A stretch of DNA of 34,852 bases from GCA-003244245 sp039924425. GTDB lineage: Bacteria; Actinomycetota; Actinomycetes; Mycobacteriales; Pseudonocardiaceae. The notes beneath the pieces are model-generated. The model saw only the letters and a list, made by a program, of their open reading frames with translations. It did not search any database and was not told the DNA's origin. The DNA lies in contig JBDTAX010000031.1 of the NCBI GenBank assembly GCA_039924425.1, forward strand, positions 1 to 34,852. The letters run 5' to 3'. Numbering within the stretch: position 1 is the stretch's first letter; every line of letters begins with the position of its first letter. The position numbers and the translations under genes are program-made. Below, one piece after another: positions 25,678 to 33,822 of this stretch.

Positions 25678-25770
25678 CCGGTTTTGGTCCTTACGTCGCG
25701 ATCGAATCTGTGCAGGTCAGAAGGTCGGAGACCCTACTTCTCCCAGCATGTAGGAGAGGCTCTCGCGAGG

Positions 25771-25799
25771 TTGACGCTGTCAGGTGCGCCAGTTACCGT
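25771..25799 (+). promoter_or_regulatory. Promoter of the ilvBNC leader
   Basis: TTGACG (25771-25776), a 17-base spacer and TACCGT (25794-25799) make a near-ideal housekeeping promoter. Transcription would start at about 25806-25807, directly at the GTG of the leader peptide. The stretch before it, 25678-25770, holds only an imperfect 7-bp hairpin (25737-25759) and nothing else I recognise. Confidence 0.75.
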
Positions 25800-25806
25800 C
25801 GGCTAC

Positions 25807-25860
25807 GTGCTGATCGCCACTGTCCTTGTACTCCAGGTACCCCAGGGGCGCGTCGTCTGA
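25807..25860 (+). CDS. Branched-chain amino acid leader peptide of ilvBNC
   Basis: A 17-residue peptide, MLIATVLVLQVPQGRVV, starting at GTG 25807 and ending at TGA 25858-25860. Nine of its 17 residues are Leu, Val or Ile, with a dense run at codons 2-9. The start codon coincides with the predicted transcription start, so it would be translated as a leaderless mRNA. Stalling at these codons when charged branched-chain tRNAs are scarce is the known sensing step of ilv attenuators, for example in Corynebacterium ilvBNC. It is followed by a terminator before ilvB. Confidence 0.75.
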   Translation: MLIATVLVLQVPQGRVV

Positions 25861-25932
25861 AGGGCCGCAGAGTCACGGACGTCGATGCGCCAGCCCTCGC
25901 ACCAGCCCGCCCCCGGGCAGCGAGGGTTTTTT
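25847..25932 (+). terminator. ilvBNC transcription attenuator
   Basis: Terminator: CCCTCGC (25894-25900) pairs with GCGAGGG (25920-25926), continued inward by GCCCG (25905-25909) with CGGGC (25914-25918), and is followed by six T (25927-25932). Upstream, 25847-25855 pairs with 25883-25891 over nine positions including one G-U. Its left arm lies at the end of the leader peptide gene and would be covered by a ribosome that reaches the stop codon. AGGGC (25861-25865) can also pair with GCCCT (25893-25897), which would break the terminator base. Which of these is the antiterminator is inference. Confidence 0.75.
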
Positions 25933-25982
25933 GATGGTTTGCTGCTGCTCATGCCGAGCACACGATGAGCTAAGGCGGGACC

Positions 25983-27839
25983 GTGACCACCGTGACCCCC
26001 AGGACTGTGACCCCGAGGACTGTGACCCCGAGGGAAGTGGCCCGAGAGATGCCGAACCCGACACCACCGCCCAAACCGGCCCCGCCCATCGGGGCGCCGG
26101 TGCGTCTGACCGGCGCGCAGGCCTTGGTGCGGTCGCTGGAAGCGCTTGGGTGCGAGGCGGTGTTCGGAATCCCTGGCGGCACGATCCTGCCGGCCTATGA
26201 CCCGTTGCTGGACTCCACGGTGGTTCGCCACGTGCTGGTCCGCCACGAGCAGGGCGCTGGACACGCCGCGACCGGGTACGCGCAGGCCACCGGGCGGGTC
26301 GGGGTGTGCATGGCGACCTCGGGTCCCGGGGCGACGAACCTGGTCACGCCGCTGGCCGACGCGTACATGGACTCGGTGCCGGTGGTGGCCATCACCGGTC
26401 AGGTCCAGCGCGCCTCGATCGGCAGCGACGCCTTCCAGGAGGCGAACATCACCGGCATCACGATGCCGGTGACCAAACACAACATGCTGGTGACCGACCC
26501 GGCGGAGATCCCGAGGGCGATCGCGGAAGCCTTCCACCTGGCCTCCACCGGTCGCCCCGGCCCCGTGCTGGTGGACATCCCCAAGGACGTGCTCCAGGAG
26601 CTGTCGTCGTTCGTGTGGCCTCCTGAGCTGCGCCTTCCCGGTTACCGGCCGACGATCCGGCCGCACGGCAAGCAGATCCGGGAGGCCGCCCGGCTGATCG
26701 CTACCGCCCGCCGCCCGGTGCTCTACGTCGGCGGCGGCGTGATCAAGGCACGGGCCACCGCGGCGTTGCGGGAGTTCGCTGAGCTCACCGGGGCACCGGT
26801 GGTGACCACCCTGATGGCTCGCGGGGCCTTCCCCGACTCGCACCCGCAGCACCTGGGGATGCCCGGCATGCACGGCACGGTCGCCGCCGTCGCGGCGATG
26901 CAGCGCTCCGACCTGCTGATCACGCTGGGCGCCCGGTTCGATGACCGGGTCACCGGGCAGCTGTCCACCTTCGCGCCGGACGCCAAGGTGATCCATGCCG
27001 ACATCGACCCCGCCGAGATCTCCAAGAACCGGCATGCGGATGTGCCCATCGTCGGTGACTGCGCCGCCGTGCTCGGTGAGCTGATCACGGCGACCCGGGC
27101 CGAGTTCGAGGCTGGCCGCCCGGATCTGGCCGGGTGGTGGCGGCAGCTGTGCAACTGGCGGCAGACGTTCCCGCTGGGCTACGACCGCCCGAGCGACGGG
27201 ATGCTCTCCCCGCAGTTCGCGATCGAGCGGATTGGCGCCCTGGTCGGCCCGGACGCGATTTACACCTCTGGAGTTGGCCAGCACCAGATGTGGGCGGCGC
27301 AGTTCATCAAGTACGAAAAGCCAGGCAGTTGGATCAACTCCGGTGGCCTGGGCACGATGGGTTTCGCCGTGCCGGCGGCGATGGGCGCCAAGCTGGGCCG
27401 GCCCGACGTCGCGGTCTGGGCCATTGATGGCGACGGCAGCTTCCAGATGACCAATCAGGAGCTGGCGACCTGCGCCATCGAGCGCATCCCGATCAAGGTC
27501 GCGGTGATCAACAATGGTGGCCTGGGCATGGTCCGGCAGTGGCAGAACCTGTTTTACGCCGAGCGCTACTCGCAGACCGACCTCGGGACCCACTCCCGCA
27601 TCCCGGACTTTGTGAAGCTCGCCGAGGCGTTGGGTTGCGTGGGTCTGCGCTGTGAGGCCGAGCCGGATGTCGATGCGGTCATCAAACAGGCGATGGAGAT
27701 CAACGACCGTCCGGTCGTGATCGACTTCGTGGTGGGCAAGGATGCCCAGGTGTGGCCGATGGTCGCCGCTGGCCACGGAAACGACAACATCATGTCGGCG
27801 CGCGACATCCGCCCGTTGTTCGATGAGGACGGGTCATGA
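25983..27839 (+). CDS. ilvB: Acetohydroxyacid synthase, catalytic subunit
   Basis: Thiamine-diphosphate enzyme for the first common step of valine, leucine and isoleucine synthesis (pyruvate plus pyruvate or 2-oxobutyrate). The 618-residue protein has the catalytic Glu89 in RHEQGAGHAATGYA, ATSGPGATN, the FAD-related middle domain, and the cofactor motif GDGS at 483-486 followed by NNGGLGM. The first 25 residues carry three VTPRT-like repeats from a 15-bp DNA repeat (25992-26036). Each repeat supplies an in-frame GTG, so the true start could lie further in. AAGG before GTG 25983 is a weak ribosome site. Control is by the attenuator just upstream. It overlaps ilvN by four bases (ATGA). Confidence 0.96.
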   Translation: MTTVTPRTVTPRTVTPREVAREMPNPTPPPKPAPPIGAPVRLTGAQALVRSLEALGCEAVFGIPGGTILPAYDPLLDSTVVRHVLVRHEQGAGHAATGYAQATGRVGVCMATSGPGATNLVTPLADAYMDSVPVVAITGQVQRASIGSDAFQEANITGITMPVTKHNMLVTDPAEIPRAIAEAFHLASTGRPGPVLVDIPKDVLQELSSFVWPPELRLPGYRPTIRPHGKQIREAARLIATARRPVLYVGGGVIKARATAALREFAELTGAPVVTTLMARGAFPDSHPQHLGMPGMHGTVAAVAAMQRSDLLITLGARFDDRVTGQLSTFAPDAKVIHADIDPAEISKNRHADVPIVGDCAAVLGELITATRAEFEAGRPDLAGWWRQLCNWRQTFPLGYDRPSDGMLSPQFAIERIGALVGPDAIYTSGVGQHQMWAAQFIKYEKPGSWINSGGLGTMGFAVPAAMGAKLGRPDVAVWAIDGDGSFQMTNQELATCAIERIPIKVAVINNGGLGMVRQWQNLFYAERYSQTDLGTHSRIPDFVKLAEALGCVGLRCEAEPDVDAVIKQAMEINDRPVVIDFVVGKDAQVWPMVAAGHGNDNIMSARDIRPLFDEDGS

Positions 27840-28342
27840 CCAAGCACACCCTGTCGGTGCTGGTGGAGAACAAGCCGGGCGTGCTGGCCCGGGTGTCCGG
27901 GCTGTTCAGCCGGCGCGGGTTCAACATCCATTCACTGGCGGTCGGGCCCACCGAGAACCCTGATGTATCCCGGATGACTGTCGTGGTCGCCGTCGAGGGC
28001 CATCTTCTGGAGCAGGTCACCAAGCAGCTCAACAAGCTGATCCATGTCATCAAGATTGTTGAGCTTGACCCGGTGGTGGCGGTGCAGCGGGAGCTGCTGC
28101 TGGTGAAGGTCCGGGCCGACACCACGGTGCGCTCCCAGGTGCTCGAGGCGGTCGCGCTGTTCCGGGCCAAGGTTGTCGATGTCTCCCCGGAGGCGGTGAC
28201 CATCGAGGTGACCGGCACCTCGGACAAGCTCGCGGCGCTGTTGCGGATGGTCGAGCCTTTCGGCATCCGCGAGATGGTGCAGTCCGGCATGGTCGCCATG
28301 GGCCGTGGCCCTCGCGTCATCACCGCCGGCATGACCCGCTAA
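27836..28342 (+). CDS. ilvN: Acetohydroxyacid synthase, regulatory subunit
   Basis: The 168-residue small subunit activates IlvB and confers feedback inhibition by valine. The N-terminal ACT domain has the typical LVENKPGVLARVSGLFSRRG and FNIHSLAVG (residues 9-36). The C-terminal half (about 80-168), with LLLVKVRAD and PFGIREMVQSG, is the second domain of the family. ATG 27836 overlaps the ilvB stop, which supports equal translation of the two subunits. Confidence 0.97.
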   Translation: MTKHTLSVLVENKPGVLARVSGLFSRRGFNIHSLAVGPTENPDVSRMTVVVAVEGHLLEQVTKQLNKLIHVIKIVELDPVVAVQRELLLVKVRADTTVRSQVLEAVALFRAKVVDVSPEAVTIEVTGTSDKLAALLRMVEPFGIREMVQSGMVAMGRGPRVITAGMTR

Positions 28343-28365
28343 AGCGCCCAGAATCGGAGTCACAG

Positions 28366-29379
28366 ATGAGTGCGGAAGTCTTTTATGACGGTGACGCCGA
28401 CCTGGGGATCATCGCGGGCCGGAAGGTGGCGGTGATCGGCTACGGCAGCCAGGGCCACGCGCACGCGCTGAATCTGCGCGATTCCGGGGTGGACGTCCGG
28501 GTCGGCCTGCCGGAGGAGTCCAAGTCCCGCTCGAAAGCGGCTGACGAGGGCTTGACGGTGCTGACGCCGGCGCTGGCTAGCGCCGAGGCGGACGTCATCA
28601 TGGTCCTCGCGCCGGACACCAAGCAGCGCGCCATCTACGCCCAGGACATCGCGCCGAACCTGCGCTCGGGTGACGCGCTGCTGTTCGGGCACGGCTTCAA
28701 CATCCGTTACGACTTGATCAGCCCGCCTTCGGACGTGGACGTGGCGATGGTGGCGCCCAAGGGACCCGGGCACCTGGTGCGCCGGCAGTTCGTCGACGGC
28801 AAGGGCGTGCCCTGCCTGATCGCGATCGAGCAGGACCCCACCGGTGGTGCCCAGGCGCTGGCGCTGTCCTACGCCAAGGCGATCGGCGGCACCCGCGCTG
28901 GAGTGATCAAGACCACCTTCACCGAGGAGACCGAGACCGATCTGTTCGGCGAGCAGACCGTGCTCTGCGGCGGGGTCACCGCCCTGGTGCAGGCTGGTTT
29001 CGAGGTGCTCACCGAGGCCGGGTACGCCCCCGAGGTGGCCTACTTCGAATGCCTGCACGAGGTCAAGCTCATCGTCGACCTGATGTATGAGGGCGGCATC
29101 TCCCGGATGCGCTACTCGATCTCCGACACCGCCGAGTACGGGGACCTCACCCGAGGGCCGCGGATCATCAGCCCCGAGGTCAAGGACGAGATGCGCCGGA
29201 TCCTCGCCGAGATCCAGGACGGCCGCTTCGCCCAGGAATGGGTGACCGAAGACGAGAACGGGCGGCCGAATTTCACCAAGCTGCGCGCCGAGGGGGAGCG
29301 GCACCCCATCGAACAGGTCGGCGCCCGGCTGCGCGGCCTGATGTCCTGGATAGACCGCCCCCTCACCGACACCGTCTGA
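28366..29379 (+). CDS. ilvC: Ketol-acid reductoisomerase, class I
   Basis: NADPH- and Mg-dependent isomerisation and reduction of acetolactate or acetohydroxybutyrate, the step after IlvBN. The 337-residue length marks a class I enzyme. The cofactor loop GYGSQGHAHA begins at residue 25. The metal-binding helices appear as FGEQTVLCGG and FECLHEVKLIVDLMYEGG. ATG 28366 follows GGAG (28356-28359), 23 bases after ilvN. No clear terminator follows; a new promoter begins 10 bases after the stop. Confidence 0.97.
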   Translation: MSAEVFYDGDADLGIIAGRKVAVIGYGSQGHAHALNLRDSGVDVRVGLPEESKSRSKAADEGLTVLTPALASAEADVIMVLAPDTKQRAIYAQDIAPNLRSGDALLFGHGFNIRYDLISPPSDVDVAMVAPKGPGHLVRRQFVDGKGVPCLIAIEQDPTGGAQALALSYAKAIGGTRAGVIKTTFTEETETDLFGEQTVLCGGVTALVQAGFEVLTEAGYAPEVAYFECLHEVKLIVDLMYEGGISRMRYSISDTAEYGDLTRGPRIISPEVKDEMRRILAEIQDGRFAQEWVTEDENGRPNFTKLRAEGERHPIEQVGARLRGLMSWIDRPLTDTV

Positions 29380-29389
29380 CAGCTACCGC

Positions 29390-29418
29390 TTGGTGATTAG
29401 CGCATTTCCTCCTACTGT
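29390..29418 (+). promoter_or_regulatory. Promoter of the effector-NLR operon
   Basis: TTGGTG (29390-29395), a 17-base spacer and TACTGT (29413-29418) lie just after ilvC. Transcription would start about 30 bases before the ATG at 29453, which has AGGAGG (29441-29446) at six-base spacing. The operon is thus likely expressed independently of ilvBNC. Confidence 0.55.
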
Positions 29419-29452
29419 GAGCGCGCAAGCGCATGGGGTGAGGAGGATGCGG

Positions 29453-29869
29453 ATGGATCCGATCGTGGTGGCGTTCGGGACGGCGTTGGTCGGCGCGATG
29501 GCCACCGACACCTGGCAGCGGGCCCGCGCCAGCGTGGTGGCGTTGTGGCGGCGCGCACATCCGCAGCATGCCGACATCGTTGAGGCGGATCTGGAGGGCT
29601 TGCGTGATCAGGTTCTTGACGCCCGCGAGGCTGGCCGGGCGGATATCGAGCAGGCTTTGACAGGTGTGTGGCAGGGTCGGGTGCAGCAGTTGCTGCTTGA
29701 TGAGCCCGCCGTGGCCGTCGAGCTGCGGCGGGTCCTCGACGAATCCCTGACCCCGGTGTTGACGCCTGCTGAGCAGTCCCGGATCGGCACGCTCATCATG
29801 ACGGGAATCTCCCACGACAACAGCACGTTCAACCAGGTCGCTGGCGACCAGATCAACTACCGGCCATGA
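29453..29869 (+). CDS. Small putative effector with C-terminal amyloid-like signalling motif
   Basis: A 138-residue, mostly helical protein. The N-terminal segment (residues 3-34) is a hydrophobic to amphipathic helix ending in basic residues (ALWRR), suited to membrane contact. Alanine/arginine-rich helices follow to about 110. Residues 118-135 carry the motif SHDNSTFNQVAGDQIN, repeated almost exactly at the N-terminus of the next protein. This layout, a helical domain plus a C-terminal short motif shared with an adjacent NLR, is that of bacterial effectors in amyloid-signalling pairs (often with a Bell domain thought to attack membranes). ATG 29453 is set by AGGAGG; ATG 29447 abuts it and is less likely. 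The stop overlaps the NLR start (ATGA). The effector role is inference. Confidence 0.7.
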   Translation: MDPIVVAFGTALVGAMATDTWQRARASVVALWRRAHPQHADIVEADLEGLRDQVLDAREAGRADIEQALTGVWQGRVQQLLLDEPAVAVELRRVLDESLTPVLTPAEQSRIGTLIMTGISHDNSTFNQVAGDQINYRP

Positions 29870-29985
29870 CCACCGCCCCGCCGATTCCGCCGGCTGAGAA
29901 CGCTCCGGGCGATGCTTCGGTCCAGATGAGCGGCACCTCCCACGACAGCAGCACGTTCAACCAGGTCGCCGGTGACCAGGTCAAC
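29810..29985 (+). repeat. 48-bp direct repeat pair encoding the shared motif
   Basis: Bases 29810-29857 (end of the small gene) and 29938-29985 (start of the NLR gene) match at 44 of 48 positions, in the same codon phase. Of the four differences, two change an amino acid (Asn to Ser, Ile to Val) and two are silent. The copies are 128 bases apart and separated by the gene junction. Confidence 0.95.
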
Positions 29986-31539
29986 ATTCACCTGCCACCG
30001 GCACCGCCCTCACCGGCGCTGTGCACATTGCCGGCGGATATTGCGGCGTTCACGGGGCGCGGCAAAGAGCTGCACGACATCACCGCGGCGGTAACTGTTG
30101 CGGCCGAAGCGGGCCGTGTGGTGGCCATCCACGCCATCGACGGCATGCCCGGGGTGGGCAAAACCGCCCTCGCGGTCCACGTCGGCCACCGGCTGGTCGA
30201 CCGGTTCCCCGACCGGCAACTCTTCCTCGACTTGCGCGCCCACACCCCTGGCCAGGAGCCGATAAAACCCGACGTTGCACTGGCCAGCTTGCTGGCCGCC
30301 GACGGCGCGGATGCCCGCTACCTCCCCGAGAGCCTTGACGAGCGGGCCACGCTGTGGCGGGACCGGATGGCCCACAAGAAGGTGCTGCTCATCCTGGACA
30401 ACGCCGCCAGCAGCGGCCAAGTCACACCTTTGCTGCCAGGGTCGGCGAGCTGTCTGGTGTTGGTCACCAGCCGCCGCTACCTGGGTGATCTTCCGTGCGC
30501 GGTGTCGATGTCGTTGGACATCCTGTCTCCTGTGGAGGCCCAGCAGATGTTCCTGCGCCTGGCCCCCCGCGCCACCGCCGAGCCTGCGGCGGTGGCCGAA
30601 CTGGTGGGGCTGTGCGGGCACCTGCCGTTGGCGATCTCGCTGCGGGCCAGCTTGTTCAGCAAACACCGGTCCTGGACCATGGGCCACCTGATCACCGAGA
30701 CGAAGACGGCCCTGCTCACCGTGGCCGCCGAGAACCGCACCGTTGCCGCCATGTTCGACCTGTCCTACCGCGACCTGCCAGCCGACCGGCAACGCTTCTT
30801 CCGCCACCTCGGCCTGCACCCTGGTGTCGACATCGACGCGTACGCCGCCGCCGCGCTCGCCGGCATCCCCCTGGATCAGGCCAGCGAGCATCTCGACGCG
30901 CTGCACAGCGACCGTTTGCTCGACGAACCGGTTTATCGTCGCTACCGCATGCACGACCTGATCCGCGACTACGCCCGCACCCTCGCGGCCACCGACCCCG
31001 CCGATGAGCGTGACCAAGCTCTCGACCGGTTACTCGACTACTACCAGCACACCGCCACCTTCGCAGACACTTTCCTCACTCGGCACACCCGCCCCGCCAC
31101 CACACCAGCCGCCCCACCAGCGGCCGCACCCGAACTGGCCAACCGCAACCAGGCACACGACTGGATGCAGACCGAACGCGCCAACCTGCTCGCCTGCCTC
31201 GACCACACCACCCACCACGCCCGGGTGGTCGGACTCACCGCCGGCCTCGCCTCCTTGCTCCGCAGCGACGGCCCCTGGACCCAGGCCGAGGAACTCCATG
31301 CCCATGCCACCGATGCGGCACGACGCCTCGGCGACCGGCTCGGCGAAGCGAACGCCCTCAACGATCTTGGGGAAGTGCGGCGGTTGACCGATGATTATGG
31401 GGGTGCGGCCCAGGCTCAGGAGCAGGCCCTGGGCCTCTACTGCGATCTCGGTGACCGGCTCGGTGAAGCGAACGCCCTCCACGGTTTGGGGGGCGTTCGA
31501 TACTCAGACCTCCGGAAGTTGAGTGAAGATCACAGTTGA
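29866..31539 (+). pseudogene. NLR-like NB-ARC/TPR ATPase, truncated by an insertion sequence
   Basis: Coding 557 residues as it stands. Order: signalling motif SHDSSTFNQVAGDQVN (25-40); NB-ARC ATPase with P-loop GMPGVGKT (93-100), Walker B VLLILDN (173-179), LVTSRR (199-204), GHLPLA (251-256) and MHD motif RMHDLIRDYA (361-370); a winged-helix and helical region; then TPR repeats of 40 residues (DNA period 120 bases, 31327 and 31447). The second TPR stops at about residue 545, where the IS begins (31503); the last residues and TGA 31537-31539 come from the IS. Relatives normally carry many more repeats, so the sensing end is lost. The protein would have been a STAND switch that oligomerises on sensing a signal and passes it on through the motif. 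The ATPase core looks intact. Confidence 0.82.
31503..31519 (+). repeat. Left terminal inverted repeat of the IS
   Basis: Seventeen bases, identical in inverse to 33842-33858. It marks the break in the NLR gene and lies 26 bases beyond the end of the transposase gene. Confidence 0.9.
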
Positions 31540-31545
31540 GGCCGG

Positions 31546-33747
31546 TCAGGATTTTTTGATCTTGTAGGTGATGGGGCGGGGGTCTCCGGGGATGTGCGGT
31601 GGGGTGGTGTTGAGCTCGTCGAGTAGTAGCCGCAGCGCTCGGGTGATCTTGGGTGTCGTGGGGGTGTCGAGTGCGACGGTGATCGTTTTGGTGGTGTAGG
31701 TGATGGTGCCGCCGAGGTGGAGCAGGTGGCGCAGGGTGGCGCGGTACTCGTCGTTGTCGGCCAGGTAGGCGTTGAGGCGGCCGGCGAGCCACTGCTCGGC
31801 GTTGAACGCCAGTAGTCGCAGCACCATCTGCAGGCTGCGCCGCTGGGTGCGCGGGATGGCGCGTTTGGCGTTCGGGTCGTGCTGGTTGGCGGGGATCTTC
31901 GCGGGGATGGTCTTGAGGGTGACCGTTGCGCTGGTCAGGGCCGCTTCGGCGTGGTCGATCGCGGTTTGCGCGGCGGGGATGGCGGTGTTGATCTCGGTGG
32001 CGGGGGCGTGGGAGCGCAGGAGCTGGGTCAGCGCGCGTTGCGCGTCGGCCAGGGTGGTCTGGGCGTGTTTGACCGCGGTGCGTGCGGTGCGGCGGGCCGG
32101 GTTGTCGATCAGCGCGGTGTCGGGGCCGATGTCGGCGCCGTAGTGGCACAGCCAGTCGATGCCGTGGTGGGCGGTGAGGTATTTGACCACGTTCTCGATG
32201 CGCCACCGGCAGCGCAGCCAGGCCAGCAGCGCCGCGGCCGGGGCGCCCAGGTCGCTGGTGAGTACCTGCAGCACCGGTTGGTCGTGTTCGTAGAGGGTGA
32301 GCTGCCGCGCCGGGCCGTAGTCGTTGATGGTCACCATCTCATCGGCCAGGCTCACGTGCTCGGCGTGGCCCGCGGTGTCCACGCGCCAGTACCGGCGCGG
32401 CGCGGTGGTGGTGGCGGCCAGGGCGCCACGACGGTAGGTGATCCAGTCCACGTCGGCCTCGCGGCAGTGCGTGAACACCCGCGCGTACGCACCACCCCGG
32501 TCGAACCCGAGCATGATCTTGGCTGGGCCGGTGACCTTGCGCAGCTCGGCCAGCGCGGCGGGCAAGGTCTTGGTCAATCCCGAGGGCGGCCCGGACACGA
32601 AGCACACCGCGCGCCCGTGGTAGTCGCTGCCCTGGGTGTCGGCCAGGCCTTTCTGGGCGTGGCGGCGTGTGGTGTTGTAGCCCTTGCCCACCGGTTTGGC
32701 GCCCTCGTATGGCACGAAATGGTCATCGACGAAGTACAGGCCCAGCGGCGGCGCCTCCGCGGCGATCATCGCGGCGGCCAGGTCGGCTTGGAGCCGCAGC
32801 GGATCACAGGCCCCGGCCAGCTCGCCCAGGCGGGGCCGCAGGGTGCGCAGCTCGGGCAGCCGCTCCAACCCGACCAGCGGGCCGAGCTCGTCACGGACCA
32901 GGTGTTTGGTGGCCTCCACGGACCCGACTCCCAACGCGAACGCCACCGTCGTGGCGCTCAACAACGCCACATCATCGAACCGCCGCGACCGAACAGACAC
33001 CGCGCTCGCGCCGGTGAGCGGGGCGAACACCTCCCGCACCCCGACCCGGTCGAAGAAGGCGTGCAACAGCATCGCCCCCGCGTAGCGGCTGTCCACGCCA
33101 GCCTGCCCCAGCCACGCCGACCCCACCACCGCCGCGGCCGGCGCATCCTCACCCTCGGCGACCACCGGCGCGGCAGGCACGTCAGCGGGTCCGGACACCA
33201 CCGGCCCAGGCCGCTCGGCGTCACCACCGACCGACTCGGCGACAACCGCACCAGACAACCCAGACAGCTCGGTGTCGGTGTCGACACCGATGTCGGGCAG
33301 CTCGTCCCGCACCGGCTCGGGCCTCCGCCGACCGCCCACCAACCGGCTGATCATCGTGTCGGACACCCGCAACCGCCGCGCGATCTCCTGTCCAGTCACC
33401 CCCTGCTCGGCCCACCGCCGCGCCTGCGCCAGCTGCGCCGCGGTCAGCCGCACCGGGCGACCCATCGCCTTGACCAGCCCATTGGAGCCCTGCTCGCGGG
33501 CGGTCTTGCGCAGCGTGGACAGATAGTTCGGGTGCACCCCAAACACCTCGGCCACCGACTTCACCGCATGCCCGGCCTCGGTCAGCGCCACCATCGCCAG
33601 CCTGCGCATCCCGGTATCAGCGACCGCGAACCGGAACAACACCCAGCGCCCCGCCAGCACCACCACCTCGCCCCCATGAGTCAACAGCCGCAGCGACTCG
33701 GGCTCGGGCATCCCCTCCAGCACCGGTTCGATCGTCGTCGAGGACAC
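31546..33747 (-). CDS. IS transposase, DDE type
   Basis: About 733 residues. The N-terminal third has two helix-turn-helix-like regions (around AVKSVAEVFGVHPNYLSTLRK and GQEIARRLRVSDTMISRLVGG) and then an Ala/Gly/Pro/Val-rich linker. The catalytic part has candidate acidic residues in FVDDHFVPY (near 342), GFDRGGAY (near 416) and RWRIENVVKYL (near 519). Together these fit a DDE transposase of the IS4-like superfamily with an insertion before the last Glu; I cannot name the exact IS family. A coiled, alanine-rich region and a C-terminal domain follow. The start is GTG 33747, or TTG 33750 just before it. The frame is intact, so the element may still be active. Confidence 0.85.
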   Translation of the reverse strand: MSSTTIEPVLEGMPEPESLRLLTHGGEVVVLAGRWVLFRFAVADTGMRRLAMVALTEAGHAVKSVAEVFGVHPNYLSTLRKTAREQGSNGLVKAMGRPVRLTAAQLAQARRWAEQGVTGQEIARRLRVSDTMISRLVGGRRRPEPVRDELPDIGVDTDTELSGLSGAVVAESVGGDAERPGPVVSGPADVPAAPVVAEGEDAPAAAVVGSAWLGQAGVDSRYAGAMLLHAFFDRVGVREVFAPLTGASAVSVRSRRFDDVALLSATTVAFALGVGSVEATKHLVRDELGPLVGLERLPELRTLRPRLGELAGACDPLRLQADLAAAMIAAEAPPLGLYFVDDHFVPYEGAKPVGKGYNTTRRHAQKGLADTQGSDYHGRAVCFVSGPPSGLTKTLPAALAELRKVTGPAKIMLGFDRGGAYARVFTHCREADVDWITYRRGALAATTTAPRRYWRVDTAGHAEHVSLADEMVTINDYGPARQLTLYEHDQPVLQVLTSDLGAPAAALLAWLRCRWRIENVVKYLTAHHGIDWLCHYGADIGPDTALIDNPARRTARTAVKHAQTTLADAQRALTQLLRSHAPATEINTAIPAAQTAIDHAEAALTSATVTLKTIPAKIPANQHDPNAKRAIPRTQRRSLQMVLRLLAFNAEQWLAGRLNAYLADNDEYRATLRHLLHLGGTITYTTKTITVALDTPTTPKITRALRLLLDELNTTPPHIPGDPRPITYKIKKS

Positions 33748-33769
33748 CAACAGAACCTACCGCAACCCG

Positions 33770-33798
33770 ACCTTATCCTCAGCTACTTTCGGGAACAA
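33770..33798 (-). promoter_or_regulatory. Candidate transposase promoter
   Basis: On the minus strand, TTGTTC (33798-33793), a 17-base spacer and TAAGGT (33775-33770) stand about 20 bases before the transposase start and inside the IS right end. Confidence 0.5.
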
Positions 33799-33822
33799 CT
33801 CGATAACGAAAAGGCCACCTCA

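Noticed and set aside
25737..25759. Hairpin after vapC as a terminator
   Set aside because: A 7-bp stem with one G-U pair, a 9-base loop and no U-tract; too weak to annotate separately.
25803..27776. 657-codon minus-strand frame opposite ilvB
   Set aside because: Translation is Arg/His/Gly-rich without motifs, and it lies wholly antisense to a clear ilvB and its attenuator.
31490..31502. Target-site duplication at the IS ends
   Set aside because: The bases left of 31503 and right of 33858 do not match over any useful length.
31879..33822. Very long plus-strand open frame opposite the transposase
   Set aside because: It is the mirror of the minus-strand transposase in high-GC DNA; its translation is Gly/Arg/His-rich and shows no domain. 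Only the part from 33823 or 33859 on is gene-like.
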